From: an uncultured Pontibacter sp.
GTDB lineage: Bacteria; Bacteroidota; Bacteroidia; Cytophagales; Hymenobacteraceae
Reading direction: 5' to 3'
Assembly (NCBI RefSeq): GCF_947495565.1
Contig: NZ_CANLZM010000004.1
Coordinates: 248,001-312,000 of the forward strand
DNA length: 64,000 bases
Under the pieces are notes generated by a model. It was not told where the DNA came from. It was given only the letters and a program-made list of their open reading frames with translations, and searched no databases. The translations under genes were made by a program, and so were the position numbers. This document shows, one piece after another, positions 1 to 8,206 of this stretch (the first letter of the stretch is position 1; every line of letters begins with the position of its first letter).

Positions 1-18
1 TGTTGTAATTCCATAGTT

Positions 19-1110
19 TTATAGGGTATGATATTTAAATAAGTACAAGTAATCGTAATGGATGATCGGTTTCTGGTTGCTCAGGCCAATTGTCATAGTC
101 GCTTTTTTGGAGCCATACTCCGCTTTGCCAAGCCCCAGCTTCTCCCCGCTCTCATCTTTAATCCGAACTATATCTCCTTTTGAGAAATTGCCGCTGATGC
201 CCACTATACCAACCGGCAGCAGGCTGGCGGCATCCTCTGCATGCAACGCTTCTTTCGCTCCTTCATTCACAATCACCTCGCCTTTGGTGTAGTTATCGCT
301 GTGCGCCACCCACTTTTTAGGATTGGGCTTAGACGATTCCGGCTCGAAATAAGTCGCTTTAAGCTGGCCGTTATAAAAGTCCAGCAAAACTTTATCACGG
401 TTACCGTTCGCGATGTAGACATGTATGCCAAGATAGGCCGCCTTCTTCGCCATTTTCATTTTGCTGCCCATACCTCCGCGGCCATAAGTCGACTTAGAGG
501 AAGCGATATAACGGCTCATGCCAGCTGTTCTGCGCCCTACACGCTCTATCAGTTTAGAGTCTGGATCGCTGGGGTGCCCTTTATAGATGCCATCTACGTT
601 AGTGAGTAAGATGAGCGTGTCGGCATCAATCATGGCGGCGGTCATACTTGCCAGCTCATCATTGTCAGTAAACATCAGCTCTGTCACGGCCACGGCATCA
701 TTCTCGTTGATGATAGGAATGATGTCGTGGTTTAGCAGCCCCAGCAGGCATTCTTTTATATTAAGGTAATGGCGGCGCGACAGGAAATCCTGCGGCGTTA
801 CTACAATCTGAGCAATCTGGTGCCCCTCACGCTGAAACAGCTCTTTGTAAGACTGCACAATGTCGATCTGCCCCACGGATGCCAGTATCTGCTTCCGTAC
901 AACAGACTCTGTTTTATCTTCAAATTTGATGTTATTTCTTGCAAAGGCCACCGCCCCAGACGAAACCAGCACCACCTGGATGCCCTGTTTCTTCAGGAAA
1001 TCGATTTGTTTGACAAGAGAAGCCATGCGTTGCCTATCTGGTGAGCCATCCTCCTGCGTAAGCACATTAGAACCTACCTTAACGACAACTAGCTGTGGCT
1101 GATAATCCAT
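19..1110 (-). CDS. proB: Glutamate 5-kinase
   Basis: Phosphorylates L-glutamate to glutamyl-5-phosphate, the first step of proline synthesis, in the cytoplasm. The 363-residue product begins with the amino-acid-kinase signature VVVKVGSNVL and contains VLVSSGAVA and the substrate-loop motif INENDAV. The kinase domain fills about residues 1-255. The C-terminal third (about 275-355) looks like a PUA domain (EDAASLLPVGI, GDIVRI). Length matches the family. The ATG start sits directly before the conserved N-terminal strand. proC lies upstream on the same strand but behind a terminator, so the two are probably separate transcripts. proA, the middle enzyme, is not in the window. Confidence 0.95.
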   Translation of the reverse strand: MDYQPQLVVVKVGSNVLTQEDGSPDRQRMASLVKQIDFLKKQGIQVVLVSSGAVAFARNNIKFEDKTESVVRKQILASVGQIDIVQSYKELFQREGHQIAQIVVTPQDFLSRRHYLNIKECLLGLLNHDIIPIINENDAVAVTELMFTDNDELASMTAAMIDADTLILLTNVDGIYKGHPSDPDSKLIERVGRRTAGMSRYIASSKSTYGRGGMGSKMKMAKKAAYLGIHVYIANGNRDKVLLDFYNGQLKATYFEPESSKPNPKKWVAHSDNYTKGEVIVNEGAKEALHAEDAASLLPVGIVGISGNFSKGDIVRIKDESGEKLGLGKAEYGSKKATMTIGLSNQKPIIHYDYLYLFKYHTL

Positions 1111-1265
1111 AGTTATTGGTGTTTATGAAACAATAGTTTAGCTACGACAACAGATTGCTCCGTTGCGCAAATGATATGCTATAAATTCGGTGATTTATAC
1201 TTTGAGATGATGCGGCTTCAGCTTTTCCTGACCAGCCTTAAGCTGGCGCTGGCGCTAAAAATAAG

Positions 1266-1327
1266 AGGCTGTTCTGCAGCTGGTATACCGGGAGCAAAAA
1301 GCTACCGCACCCGCCACAGAACAGCCT
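1266..1327 (-). terminator. Rho-independent terminator of proC
   Basis: A perfect 11-bp inverted repeat (1266-1276 with 1317-1327) lies just after the proC stop. Read on the minus strand it is followed by a T-rich run (about 1255-1265). The 40-nt loop is long but can form smaller internal pairs. Confidence 0.6.
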
Positions 1328-1343
1328 GTCTTAATGTTGGATA

Positions 1344-2171
1344 TTAAACAGCTTCTTTCTCGCGCTGCTCTTTCAGGTCCAAAATTCTTTTGTGAGAACC
1401 CACTAAGCCTTTAATAACGGCAGAGCTTAAGCCCTGGTGCTCCATTTCGTTGAGTCCGGTAATGGTGCAGCCTTCCGGCGTGGTTACTTTATCTATCTCC
1501 TGCTCTGGGTGAGATTTATTGATGGTAAGCAAGGTTGAAGCTCCTTTACTTACCTGCACGGCAATTTTCTGGGCATCCTCAGCATCCAGGCCAAGCTGAA
1601 TACCGCCTTGTGTTACGGCACGTATAAAACGCATGTTAAAGGCAATACCGCTGGAGCACAGCACGGTGGCTCCTGCCATCAGCTCTTCTTCAATTATAAG
1701 GGTCTCGCCAACGCAATTGAAAATCCCCTTTATTTCTTCCTCCAACACGGTGGCTTTATCATTAAAAGCAAGGCACGTCATGGACTGTTGTACGGCTATG
1801 GCAGTGTTAGGCATGCTGCGCACAATGGCAAAATCACTACCTACCACGTCACGAATATAATCAATGGTGATGCCGGCAATAACACTCAGCAACACGTGGC
1901 GTTCCGGATCAAGATATGGCTTTATTTCGTTGAGTACATTTTCTAAATGGGCTGGCTGCACGCACAGAAGTATAAAACGGCTGTTGTTAACAGCAAACTT
2001 ATTGTCGTTAGTCACCTGTACGCCTTTGTCTTTTAAGTATTGTAAGGATTTCGTGTTTCTCCTGGTTACATAGATGTTTTCCGGCTGATACTGCCCGTTG
2101 CTTAAAAGCCCCTCCGCAATAGATTTACCAAGATTACCTGTTCCCAAAATAGCTACGTTATCTGTGTGCAT
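1344..2171 (-). CDS. proC: Pyrroline-5-carboxylate reductase
   Basis: Reduces 1-pyrroline-5-carboxylate to L-proline with NAD(P)H, the last step of proline synthesis. The 275-residue product has an N-terminal Rossmann motif (ILGTGNLGKSIAEGLL), the region around VRSMPNTA and the C-terminal helical signature TPEGCTITGLNEME, all typical of ProC. Length is normal and the ATG start is clear. It precedes proB on the same strand, separated by a terminator. A good Bacteroidota-type promoter lies upstream (2246-2277). Confidence 0.95.
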   Translation of the reverse strand: MHTDNVAILGTGNLGKSIAEGLLSNGQYQPENIYVTRRNTKSLQYLKDKGVQVTNDNKFAVNNSRFILLCVQPAHLENVLNEIKPYLDPERHVLLSVIAGITIDYIRDVVGSDFAIVRSMPNTAIAVQQSMTCLAFNDKATVLEEEIKGIFNCVGETLIIEEELMAGATVLCSSGIAFNMRFIRAVTQGGIQLGLDAEDAQKIAVQVSKGASTLLTINKSHPEQEIDKVTTPEGCTITGLNEMEHQGLSSAVIKGLVGSHKRILDLKEQREKEAV

Positions 2172-2245
2172 TCCTTATAGTTTGATTTGTTTCTGGCAGA
2201 TTTAATCAGTTCAAAACCTGCGCTCTAAATATATGTTTACGGCTA

Positions 2246-2277
2246 CAAAAGTACAAAAACCAATCCAAAGACCAAAA
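2246..2277 (-). promoter_or_regulatory. Candidate proC promoter
   Basis: On the minus strand, TTTTG (2277-2273) is followed 19 nt later by TACTTTTG (2253-2246). This matches the Bacteroidota -33 TTG / -7 TAnnTTTG promoter. It would give a leader of roughly 65-70 nt before proC. Confidence 0.5.
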
Positions 2278-2532
2278 GCACGCAAAAGGCATCCAATCAA
2301 TTTAAATCAACTAAAATAGTATTATCTGCACATTTTATCCATCGGAAAAATCATACTTATACTTTTAAATTGCTTGTGCTTAAAATGAATGAATATGACC
2401 TGATATCTACCTTGGCAGCCGCTGAGGCTACATACCAGTGAAATACATTTTCAGTGTAGCAACAGCTAAACTGAAGCGTTTCACTTTTAAGTTAGAGTTG
2501 GGATATCTGCAGAAACAAACCAGGTAAAAAAA
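2278..2532. other. Intergenic, nothing recognised
   Basis: Together with the proC promoter this is a 361-bp gap between proC and the TIGR02757 gene. It is AT-rich with several AAGTAT-type words (two near 2343-2366). I see no ORF, RNA gene or strong hairpin. Confidence 0.5.
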
Positions 2533-3312
2533 TTAGAATTTTTCTTCTACTCCTAAGCCAAATAGAGCATAATCATACTTTACTGGGTCAGTTGGGTCAA
2601 AGAATCGTAGGTGGGCTGTTAGTTCTTCAGCCGTTTCCCAGTCCATACCTTTGCGGGTTATTAACCCAAGCCGGCGGGCTACCCGCTCCACATGCACATC
2701 GCAGGGGCAAACCAGGTCACTCATCGGAAGAGAATCCCAGATGCCGAAATCCACACCGCAATTGTCTTTGCGCGCCATCCAGCGCAGGTACATATTCAGG
2801 CGCTTACAGGCAGACTTGCGGGCAGGTGTGGCAATGTGCTTGCGCGTACGCTGTGGGGCATCTCCCAGGCTGAAAACCAGGTTATGAAAATACACCAGCC
2901 GCTGTTTCTGCGTCTGCAGTTCCTGGTTTTGGCCGGTAAAGGCTGTTTCCAGGCTCTCGTGCTGCCCGTAGTACCACCTGAAGAAGTGCAGCAGGTATAG
3001 AAGGTCGGTGTCGTTGAAGGTGCGGTGCTTGAAGCCTAAAAACCGCTGCAGGTCCTGCTCCTGGTGGTTAAGTATAAAATCGTGCGGCGCGTTGTCCATC
3101 AGGTCCATCAGCTTTATACAATTGTTGATGATCGTCTTCCGCTGCCCCCAGGCAAGTATGGCTGCAAAAAAACCGCTTATCTCAATGTCCTGCTTCTTTT
3201 CAAACCGGTGCGGAATAGAAATCGGGTCATGCGGTATAAAATCAGGGCGGTTATACTTCTCCACTCGATCATCGAGCAATGCTTTAACTTCAGCTAATTC
3301 CGGGTGCTTCAT
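2533..3312 (-). CDS. TIGR02757 family protein (DUF2400)
   Basis: A 259-residue protein of the TIGR02757/DUF2400 family, whose function is not established. It is recognised by the N-terminal block with DPISIPHRF, the stretch FFAAILAWGQRKTI, and the C-terminal PCDVHVERVARRLGL. The C-terminal half resembles helix-hairpin-helix DNA glycosylase folds, but I cannot see a complete catalytic signature, so a DNA-repair role is only a suggestion. It appears monocistronic, transcribed away from efp. Confidence 0.8.
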   Translation of the reverse strand: MKHPELAEVKALLDDRVEKYNRPDFIPHDPISIPHRFEKKQDIEISGFFAAILAWGQRKTIINNCIKLMDLMDNAPHDFILNHQEQDLQRFLGFKHRTFNDTDLLYLLHFFRWYYGQHESLETAFTGQNQELQTQKQRLVYFHNLVFSLGDAPQRTRKHIATPARKSACKRLNMYLRWMARKDNCGVDFGIWDSLPMSDLVCPCDVHVERVARRLGLITRKGMDWETAEELTAHLRFFDPTDPVKYDYALFGLGVEEKF

Positions 3313-3430
3313 AAAATGCTATACTTGGCTCTATTGCTATGTTTAATAGGTAAATCGAAGATATTAAGTAATATAATTGTATGTTATACACGCTTTTTCA
3401 CGACTTTTTATGCAGATTAACTAATTTTGT

Positions 3431-3462
3431 TTTGCAAGACAGCAAAAACAAACATAGTTTTA
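3431..3462 (+). promoter_or_regulatory. Candidate efp promoter
   Basis: TTTG at 3431-3434, then 20 nt, then TAGTTTTA (3455-3462), a near match to the Bacteroidota -33/-7 consensus. Transcription would start about 30 nt before the efp ATG. Confidence 0.4.
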
Positions 3463-3496
3463 CTCCCTTATTAAGTATACAGATAAGTTAACTTGT

Positions 3497-4060
3497 ATGG
3501 CAACCACAGCTGATATTAAAAACGGTGTTGTAATAGAGTATAACAACGACCTTTACGTGGTAATTGATTTCCAGCACGTAAAGCCCGGCAAAGGTCCGGC
3601 ATTTGTTAGAACCAAACTGCGAAACGTAAGATCCGGTAAAGTTCTGGACAATACATTTTCGGCAGGACATAAAATTACCACTGCACGTGTAGAGCAACGC
3701 CCGCATCAATTTATTTATAAAGATGATATGGGTTACCACTTTATGGATATGAACACCTTTGAGCAGGTTGCTATAGAGGAATCCATGGTGCCTTTTGCAG
3801 ACCTGATGAAGGAAGGACAGGAAATCACTATACTTTTCCATGCTGAGACAGAGTCGCCGCTTACCTGCGAAATTCCTCCGTTTGTGGAGCTGACCATCAC
3901 TTACACAGAGCCGGGCTTAAAGGGCGACACAGCTACAAACGCGTCTAAACCAGCTATTGTGGAGACAGGCGCTACTATTCAGGTGCCACTATTTATTGGC
4001 CAGGACGAAAAAATCAAAGTAGACACTCGTACATACTCATACGCAGAAAGAGTTAAATAA
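3497..4060 (+). CDS. efp: Elongation factor P
   Basis: Ribosome-binding factor that relieves stalling at polyproline stretches. The 187-residue product has the KOW-like N-terminal domain with the loop HVKPGKGPAFVRTK; Lys32 at its tip is the position modified in many EF-Ps. Two OB-like domains follow, including the C-terminal signature IQVPLFIGQDEKIKVDTRT. Length is standard. It is followed after 3 nt by accB, so efp-accB-accC probably form one operon, an arrangement common in bacteria. Confidence 0.97.
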   Translation: MATTADIKNGVVIEYNNDLYVVIDFQHVKPGKGPAFVRTKLRNVRSGKVLDNTFSAGHKITTARVEQRPHQFIYKDDMGYHFMDMNTFEQVAIEESMVPFADLMKEGQEITILFHAETESPLTCEIPPFVELTITYTEPGLKGDTATNASKPAIVETGATIQVPLFIGQDEKIKVDTRTYSYAERVK

Positions 4061-4063
4061 AAC

Positions 4064-4555
4064 ATGAAAGCGAAAGAAATCCAGGACCTCATCGACTTTA
4101 TTGCCAAATCCGGTTTGAATAAAGTTAACATCGAAACAGAAGAGTTTAAAATCTCGGTTAAGCGCGATCCGGACCAAAAGGTAACCTACATGAAAGGTGC
4201 TGAGCCAACTGCTCATGCCGCTCCGTCGGCTCCTGCGCCACAGCCTGCAGCAGGTGCTCCTGCTGCGGCACCTGCTGCCGCTGCTCCGGCTCCGGCAGCA
4301 TCTGACGACAGCAAGTATATTGCTATCAAAGCGCCTATGATCGGAACGTTCTACCGTGCATCGAGCCCTGACACTCCAGTGTTTGCAAACGTTGGGGACG
4401 AAATTAAAAAAGGACAGGTAATCTGCATCATCGAAGCAATGAAGCTGTTCAACGAGATCGAATCAGAGGTATCTGGTAAGATTGTAAAGGTTTTGGTTGA
4501 TAACGCCTCCCCGGTGGAGTATGATCAGCCGTTGTTCCTGGTAGATCCTAGCTAA
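4064..4555 (+). CDS. accB: Acetyl-CoA carboxylase biotin carboxyl carrier protein
   Basis: Carries the biotin that shuttles carboxyl groups in acetyl-CoA carboxylase, the first step of fatty-acid synthesis. The 163-residue protein has a helical N-terminus, a flexible Ala/Pro-rich linker (about residues 46-80) and a C-terminal biotinyl domain. The biotin attachment motif EAMKL puts biotin on Lys127. It sits 3 nt after efp and 121 nt before accC, with a hairpin in that gap that could tune accC expression. Confidence 0.97.
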   Translation: MKAKEIQDLIDFIAKSGLNKVNIETEEFKISVKRDPDQKVTYMKGAEPTAHAAPSAPAPQPAAGAPAAAPAAAAPAPAASDDSKYIAIKAPMIGTFYRASSPDTPVFANVGDEIKKGQVICIIEAMKLFNEIESEVSGKIVKVLVDNASPVEYDQPLFLVDPS

Positions 4556-4584
4556 TTTATTGATTGGGAATTGTGAAGATTATT

Positions 4585-4614
4585 AAATGGAGATGGTATA
4601 GACCTTCTCCATTT
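4585..4614 (+). terminator. Hairpin between accB and accC
   Basis: A 9-bp perfect stem (4585-4593 with 4606-4614), extended inward by GGT/ACC after a T-T mismatch, is followed by a short T-rich run. It resembles a weak intrinsic terminator or attenuator inside the operon. Confidence 0.4.
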
Positions 4615-4676
4615 TTATGTCTTTTTCAAAGTAGATCTCTACGTTTCCATATCCATAAATCTCCAAATCAAAACTT

Positions 4677-6023
4677 ATGTTTAAAAAGATACTAATCGCC
4701 AACCGTGGCGAAATTGCCCTACGTATTATCCGTACCTGCAAGGAAATGGGCGTTAAAACGGTGGCCGTGTACTCTACAGCCGATAAGGAGAGCCTGCACG
4801 TTCGCTTTGCTGATGAGGCCGTTTGCATTGGCCCGCCTCCGAGCTCGCAGTCATACCTCAATATACCAAATATCATAGCTGCTGCAGAGATAACCAACGC
4901 TGACGCAATTCACCCTGGCTATGGTTTCCTTTCCGAGAATGCAGAGTTTTCTCGCATCTGTGCTGATAACGGTATTAAGTTTATCGGTGCTTCTCCGGAA
5001 ATGATTAACCAAATGGGCGATAAGGCTTCGGCAAAGGCAACCATGAAAAAGGCCGGCGTACCAACTATACCGGGTTCCGAAGGTTTACTGAAGTCTGTGG
5101 AGGAAGGCCTTAAAATAGCTGAGCAAATCAAGTATCCGGTTATACTTAAGGCAACTGCCGGTGGTGGTGGCCGTGGTATGCGTATCGTGAAAGACCCTTC
5201 TGAGTTTGAGAAAGCCTGGAACGATGCCCGCACCGAGTCTAAAGCTGCTTTTGGTAACGATGGCCTGTACCTGGAGAAATTCGTGGTAGAGCCACGCCAT
5301 ATCGAGATTCAGCTGATCGGTGACCAGCACGGACAGGTAGCGCACCTTTCGGAACGTGACTGCTCTATACAGCGCCGCCACCAGAAACTTGTAGAGGAAA
5401 CGCCATCCCCGTTTATCACCGACGAGCTGCGTGAGAACATGGGCCAGGCTGCCATTGCAGGTGCCAAGGCTATCAACTACGAAGGTGTGGGTACCATTGA
5501 GTTCCTGGTAGACGCTAACCGCGATTTCTACTTTATGGAAATGAACACGCGTATCCAGGTTGAGCACCCGATTACGGAAGAGGTAATTGACTACGACCTG
5601 ATTAAGGAGCAGATTAAGGTAGCCGCCGGTGAGAAAATCACAGGTAAAAACTACTACCCTAAAATGCATGCCATCGAGTGCCGTATCAATGCTGAAGACC
5701 CTAAAAACGGCTTCCGCCCTAGCCCAGGTAAAATCACTACCCTGCATACGCCGGGTGGCCACGGTGTACGCATCGACTCACACGTGTACTCTGGCTACAC
5801 CATTCCGCCAAACTACGACTCTATGATCGGGAAGCTGATCGTAACTGCGCAGACGCGGGAGGAGGCTTTGGTGAAAATGAAGCGCGCACTAAGTGAGTTT
5901 GTGATAGAAGGCATCAAAACGACGATTCCTTTCCACCTGAAGCTGATGGATGACCCTGGCTTTAAGGCAGGTAACTTCACAACCAAGTATCTGGAAGATT
6001 TTGACTTCGGCTCGATTGAGTAG
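4677..6023 (+). CDS. accC: Acetyl-CoA carboxylase biotin carboxylase subunit
   Basis: ATP-dependent carboxylation of biotin on AccB. The 448-residue product shows the N-terminal motif [21 protein letters not shown], the glycine-rich ATP-grasp loop [12 protein letters not shown], the metal/bicarbonate region [11 protein letters not shown] and the C-terminal domain with [15 protein letters not shown]. Length is typical. The TAG stop codon itself forms part of an unusually long terminator hairpin. The carboxyltransferase subunits (accA, accD) are not in the window. Confidence 0.97.
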   Translation: MFKKILIANRGEIALRIIRTCKEMGVKTVAVYSTADKESLHVRFADEAVCIGPPPSSQSYLNIPNIIAAAEITNADAIHPGYGFLSENAEFSRICADNGIKFIGASPEMINQMGDKASAKATMKKAGVPTIPGSEGLLKSVEEGLKIAEQIKYPVILKATAGGGGRGMRIVKDPSEFEKAWNDARTESKAAFGNDGLYLEKFVVEPRHIEIQLIGDQHGQVAHLSERDCSIQRRHQKLVEETPSPFITDELRENMGQAAIAGAKAINYEGVGTIEFLVDANRDFYFMEMNTRIQVEHPITEEVIDYDLIKEQIKVAAGEKITGKNYYPKMHAIECRINAEDPKNGFRPSPGKITTLHTPGGHGVRIDSHVYSGYTIPPNYDSMIGKLIVTAQTREEALVKMKRALSEFVIEGIKTTIPFHLKLMDDPGFKAGNFTTKYLEDFDFGSIE

Positions 6024-6096
6024 TTATCAAACGGATTAAAAACAGAAGCCTCTGCTAAATAGCAGAGGCTTCTGTTTTTAATCCGTTTGATAACTA
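6021..6096. terminator. Very long perfect hairpin terminator overlapping the accC stop codon
   Basis: Two perfectly complementary 36-bp arms (6021-6056 and 6061-6096) with a 4-nt AAAT loop. The left arm starts at the first base of the accC stop codon. The inner GC-rich stem is followed by a T-run on both strands, so it can stop accC and the convergent M56 gene. Confidence 0.85.
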
Positions 6097-6137
6097 CGAA
6101 GTTATTTAGATTTTTTAGTTAAAAACCTACACCCGCC

Positions 6138-6162
6138 ATTGTTGGTGTTTTTCACCAACAAT
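6138..6162. repeat. Short inverted repeat
   Basis: Perfect 10-bp arms (6138-6147, 6153-6162) around five T residues, in the gap between convergent accC and the M56 gene. No T-run follows on either strand, so a terminator role is doubtful. Confidence 0.5.
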
Positions 6163-6280
6163 CAAAATGCAGATGCTGTTAATCTTGCGCGTGAAACACG
6201 CAGCAAGGGCAGACAGTGTAGTATTAATAATACTCTAAAAGGCTCTTCTTTTAAATAGTTTGCCTGGTTCTTATCTAAAC

Positions 6281-7708
6281 TTATTTTTTCGTATAAATAA
6301 TAACTACACCGTTCTTACCCTTTTCACCATACTTCTGTAAAGCATTTTCATCCTTTAGCACATCAACAGTAGCAATGTCTTTGGGATTAATGGCTTGCAT
6401 TTCTTTGTAGCTGATTTCTTTGCCATTCAGTATGTAAATCGCCTCGGATGGTGCCGCGAGAAAATCCTCTTTTCCTGAAACGTACCCTAATACAGCTGTA
6501 TCAGTAACGCCAGCACTGGCATTTATACTTTTAATCTTACGTCGCATTTCTTTTGCTTCAGAAGAATTTTGTCCGGCTTCAGTCATAATAGCAACCACAC
6601 CTTTCAGTGTGTTATCCGCCAAAAGTGTCTGAGCCCTCTCTCCTTTCAGCACGTCAATTTTAACAATCTTTTCTGGGTTTATACTATTGATTTTATCAGC
6701 GGCCATACGATTGCCATCTACTAAGTATACTATCCCCTCCTGAGGTATGCTGGTGATGCTTACACTGGCTTTATTTACAGTGGTGTCCTGGGGAGTTGAA
6801 GTTATACTTTGACTTAGGCCTTCTGCAGCAAGTTCTACCTCAGCCCTGGAGGTAGTTGCAAACAGCGCAAGCGCCAAAACGGCGGGCGTTAAAAGCAGGT
6901 ACTTGAGCTTGTGCAACGGGTTGATTTCCTGTTTGTTCATCATCATAATTCTGTCTTTTATATGGTTAAAGTTAAAGCTCATGATCAGGCTGTTCTCATT
7001 TAACTGCTGCTGCCCTACGTGCAGCAAACTATATTGATAGCTGCGCGAATCAACTCCCTGATCCAATACTTTTCTGTCGGCGATATACTCCAGATTCTGG
7101 CGCACATCCTGCTGCAGCAGCCATGTAACAGGGTTAAACCAATATACTACACATGCCAACTGCGCTAACAGTATATCTAAAGTATGGAGTTGCTGCACGT
7201 GTACCTGCTCATGCAAAAGCAGCGCCTTTAACTCCTGCTCTGAGTGCTGCTTCGGATTTAAGTAGATCGAACGCCAGAACGAGAAAGGACTGATTTTTTC
7301 CTTAAGCTCCCGGAAACTATGCCCGTTCCATATTTTAAAAGTGGAGCTTCTATGCACCTGCCACAGAGACACAGCCTGAAGTATAAACCGAGCAGCCATC
7401 ACCAGACCACCACCAAAGTATAGCAGCACAAGCCAATGCCAATAGTTCTGCTCCTGCCCCTGTTCAGCCACCTCTTTCCCCGACCACTCAGGCAGAAGAA
7501 GTACAAACCTGTGACCTATCTGCGACGGCTGTGTGTAAAATGCCGAAAGATCCAGCAGCGGGATAATAGCGGAGATTAGCAAGGCTGTAAGCAGATAGGC
7601 CCTGTTGTAAGTGTAAAAGGTGAGCCGCCGCAGCAGCAGACGGTATGCCAGGTAAAACAGCAGCAATGCAGCATTTGCTTTCAGCAGGTACAGGATTGAC
7701 TCGGGCAT
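6281..7708 (-). CDS. BlaR1/MecR1-type M56 membrane metallopeptidase with plug-like repeats
   Basis: Predicted membrane zinc peptidase acting as sensor partner of the adjacent BlaI-type repressor. Hydrophobic segments lie at about residues 5-25, 38-55, 92-112 and 270-285. The zinc motif HEQVH is at 166-170, with the likely third ligand Glu207 in NLEYIAD. Beyond the last membrane segment the usual penicillin-binding sensor is absent. Instead there are two copies (about 325-378 and 420-475) of a motif resembling the plug of SusC/TonB receptors (VDGN...INPEKIVKIDVLKG; LNGK...INPKDIATVDVLKD...GVVIIYTK). It starts 1 nt after the repressor gene, so they are co-transcribed. The signal sensed is unknown. 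Confidence 0.85.
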   Translation of the reverse strand: MPESILYLLKANAALLLFYLAYRLLLRRLTFYTYNRAYLLTALLISAIIPLLDLSAFYTQPSQIGHRFVLLLPEWSGKEVAEQGQEQNYWHWLVLLYFGGGLVMAARFILQAVSLWQVHRSSTFKIWNGHSFRELKEKISPFSFWRSIYLNPKQHSEQELKALLLHEQVHVQQLHTLDILLAQLACVVYWFNPVTWLLQQDVRQNLEYIADRKVLDQGVDSRSYQYSLLHVGQQQLNENSLIMSFNFNHIKDRIMMMNKQEINPLHKLKYLLLTPAVLALALFATTSRAEVELAAEGLSQSITSTPQDTTVNKASVSITSIPQEGIVYLVDGNRMAADKINSINPEKIVKIDVLKGERAQTLLADNTLKGVVAIMTEAGQNSSEAKEMRRKIKSINASAGVTDTAVLGYVSGKEDFLAAPSEAIYILNGKEISYKEMQAINPKDIATVDVLKDENALQKYGEKGKNGVVIIYTKK

Positions 7709-7709
7709 A

Positions 7710-8075
7710 TTATTCTGTTTTTCTATTCTCGATCATGTCGATAATCTCCTTCAGCTCCTCGGCGCTTATCTGTTTTTCCTTGGCAAAGAAGGCTACCAAT
7801 TCTTTATAGGAGTTTTTAAAATAGCCTCCTACAAAGCCTTTCATAAAACGCTTTTTATAATCCTCCTGCTTTATCATCGGCAAATAACGGTACGAGTTGC
7901 CCAGTTTCTCACTCCGCACATACGCTTTCTTATCCAGGTTTTTTACTGTGGAGGCCAATGTGGTGTAAGGTGGCTTTGGTTCCGGCAGTTTCTCCAGTAC
8001 CTCTTTAATAAAACCACCATTCAGCTGCCACAGCGCCTGCATGGCTTCTTCTTCGGGTTGTGTTAATCGCTCCAT
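7710..8075 (-). CDS. BlaI/MecI/CopY family transcriptional repressor
   Basis: A 121-residue winged-helix repressor. The N-terminus (LTQPEEEAMQALWQL) and the recognition region PYTTLASTVKNLDKKAYVRSEK match the BlaI/CopY family (Penicillinase_R). A C-terminal helical dimerisation part follows. In the paradigm, the partner M56 protease triggers cleavage of this repressor. Two strong dyad operators lie immediately upstream of its start codon, which suggests autorepression of the two-gene operon. Confidence 0.9.
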   Translation of the reverse strand: MERLTQPEEEAMQALWQLNGGFIKEVLEKLPEPKPPYTTLASTVKNLDKKAYVRSEKLGNSYRYLPMIKQEDYKKRFMKGFVGGYFKNSYKELVAFFAKEKQISAEELKEIIDMIENRKTE

Positions 8076-8078
8076 TCG

Positions 8079-8113
8079 TTACGAACATTTCGTAATTATA
8101 CGAAACTTTCGTA
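8079..8113 (-). promoter_or_regulatory. Tandem BlaI-type operator dyads
   Basis: Two adjacent perfect palindromes: TTACGAA-CAT-TTCGTAA (8079-8095) and TACGAAA-C-TTTCGTA (8099-8113). They begin 4 bp upstream of the repressor start codon. The half site TACGAAA fits the TAC-type half sites of BlaI/MecI/CopY repressors. Confidence 0.75.
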
Positions 8114-8150
8114 AATAGATACAGATGTTTCCCTTATTTTTAAAAATAAA

Positions 8151-8179
8151 AAAACTGCCATCAGAAAAATGGCAGTTTT
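8151..8179 (-). terminator. Terminator of the DUF3109 gene
   Basis: An 11-bp perfect stem (8151-8161 with 8169-8179), 7-nt loop, followed on the minus strand by a run of T. It lies 28 bp past the DUF3109 stop codon. Confidence 0.8.
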
Positions 8180-8206
8180 CATAAATATAAATAATAGCTG
8201 TTGATG

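Noticed and set aside
3488..3841. 117-codon frame antisense to efp
   Set aside because: It runs fully opposite a well-conserved gene and shows no protein family features.
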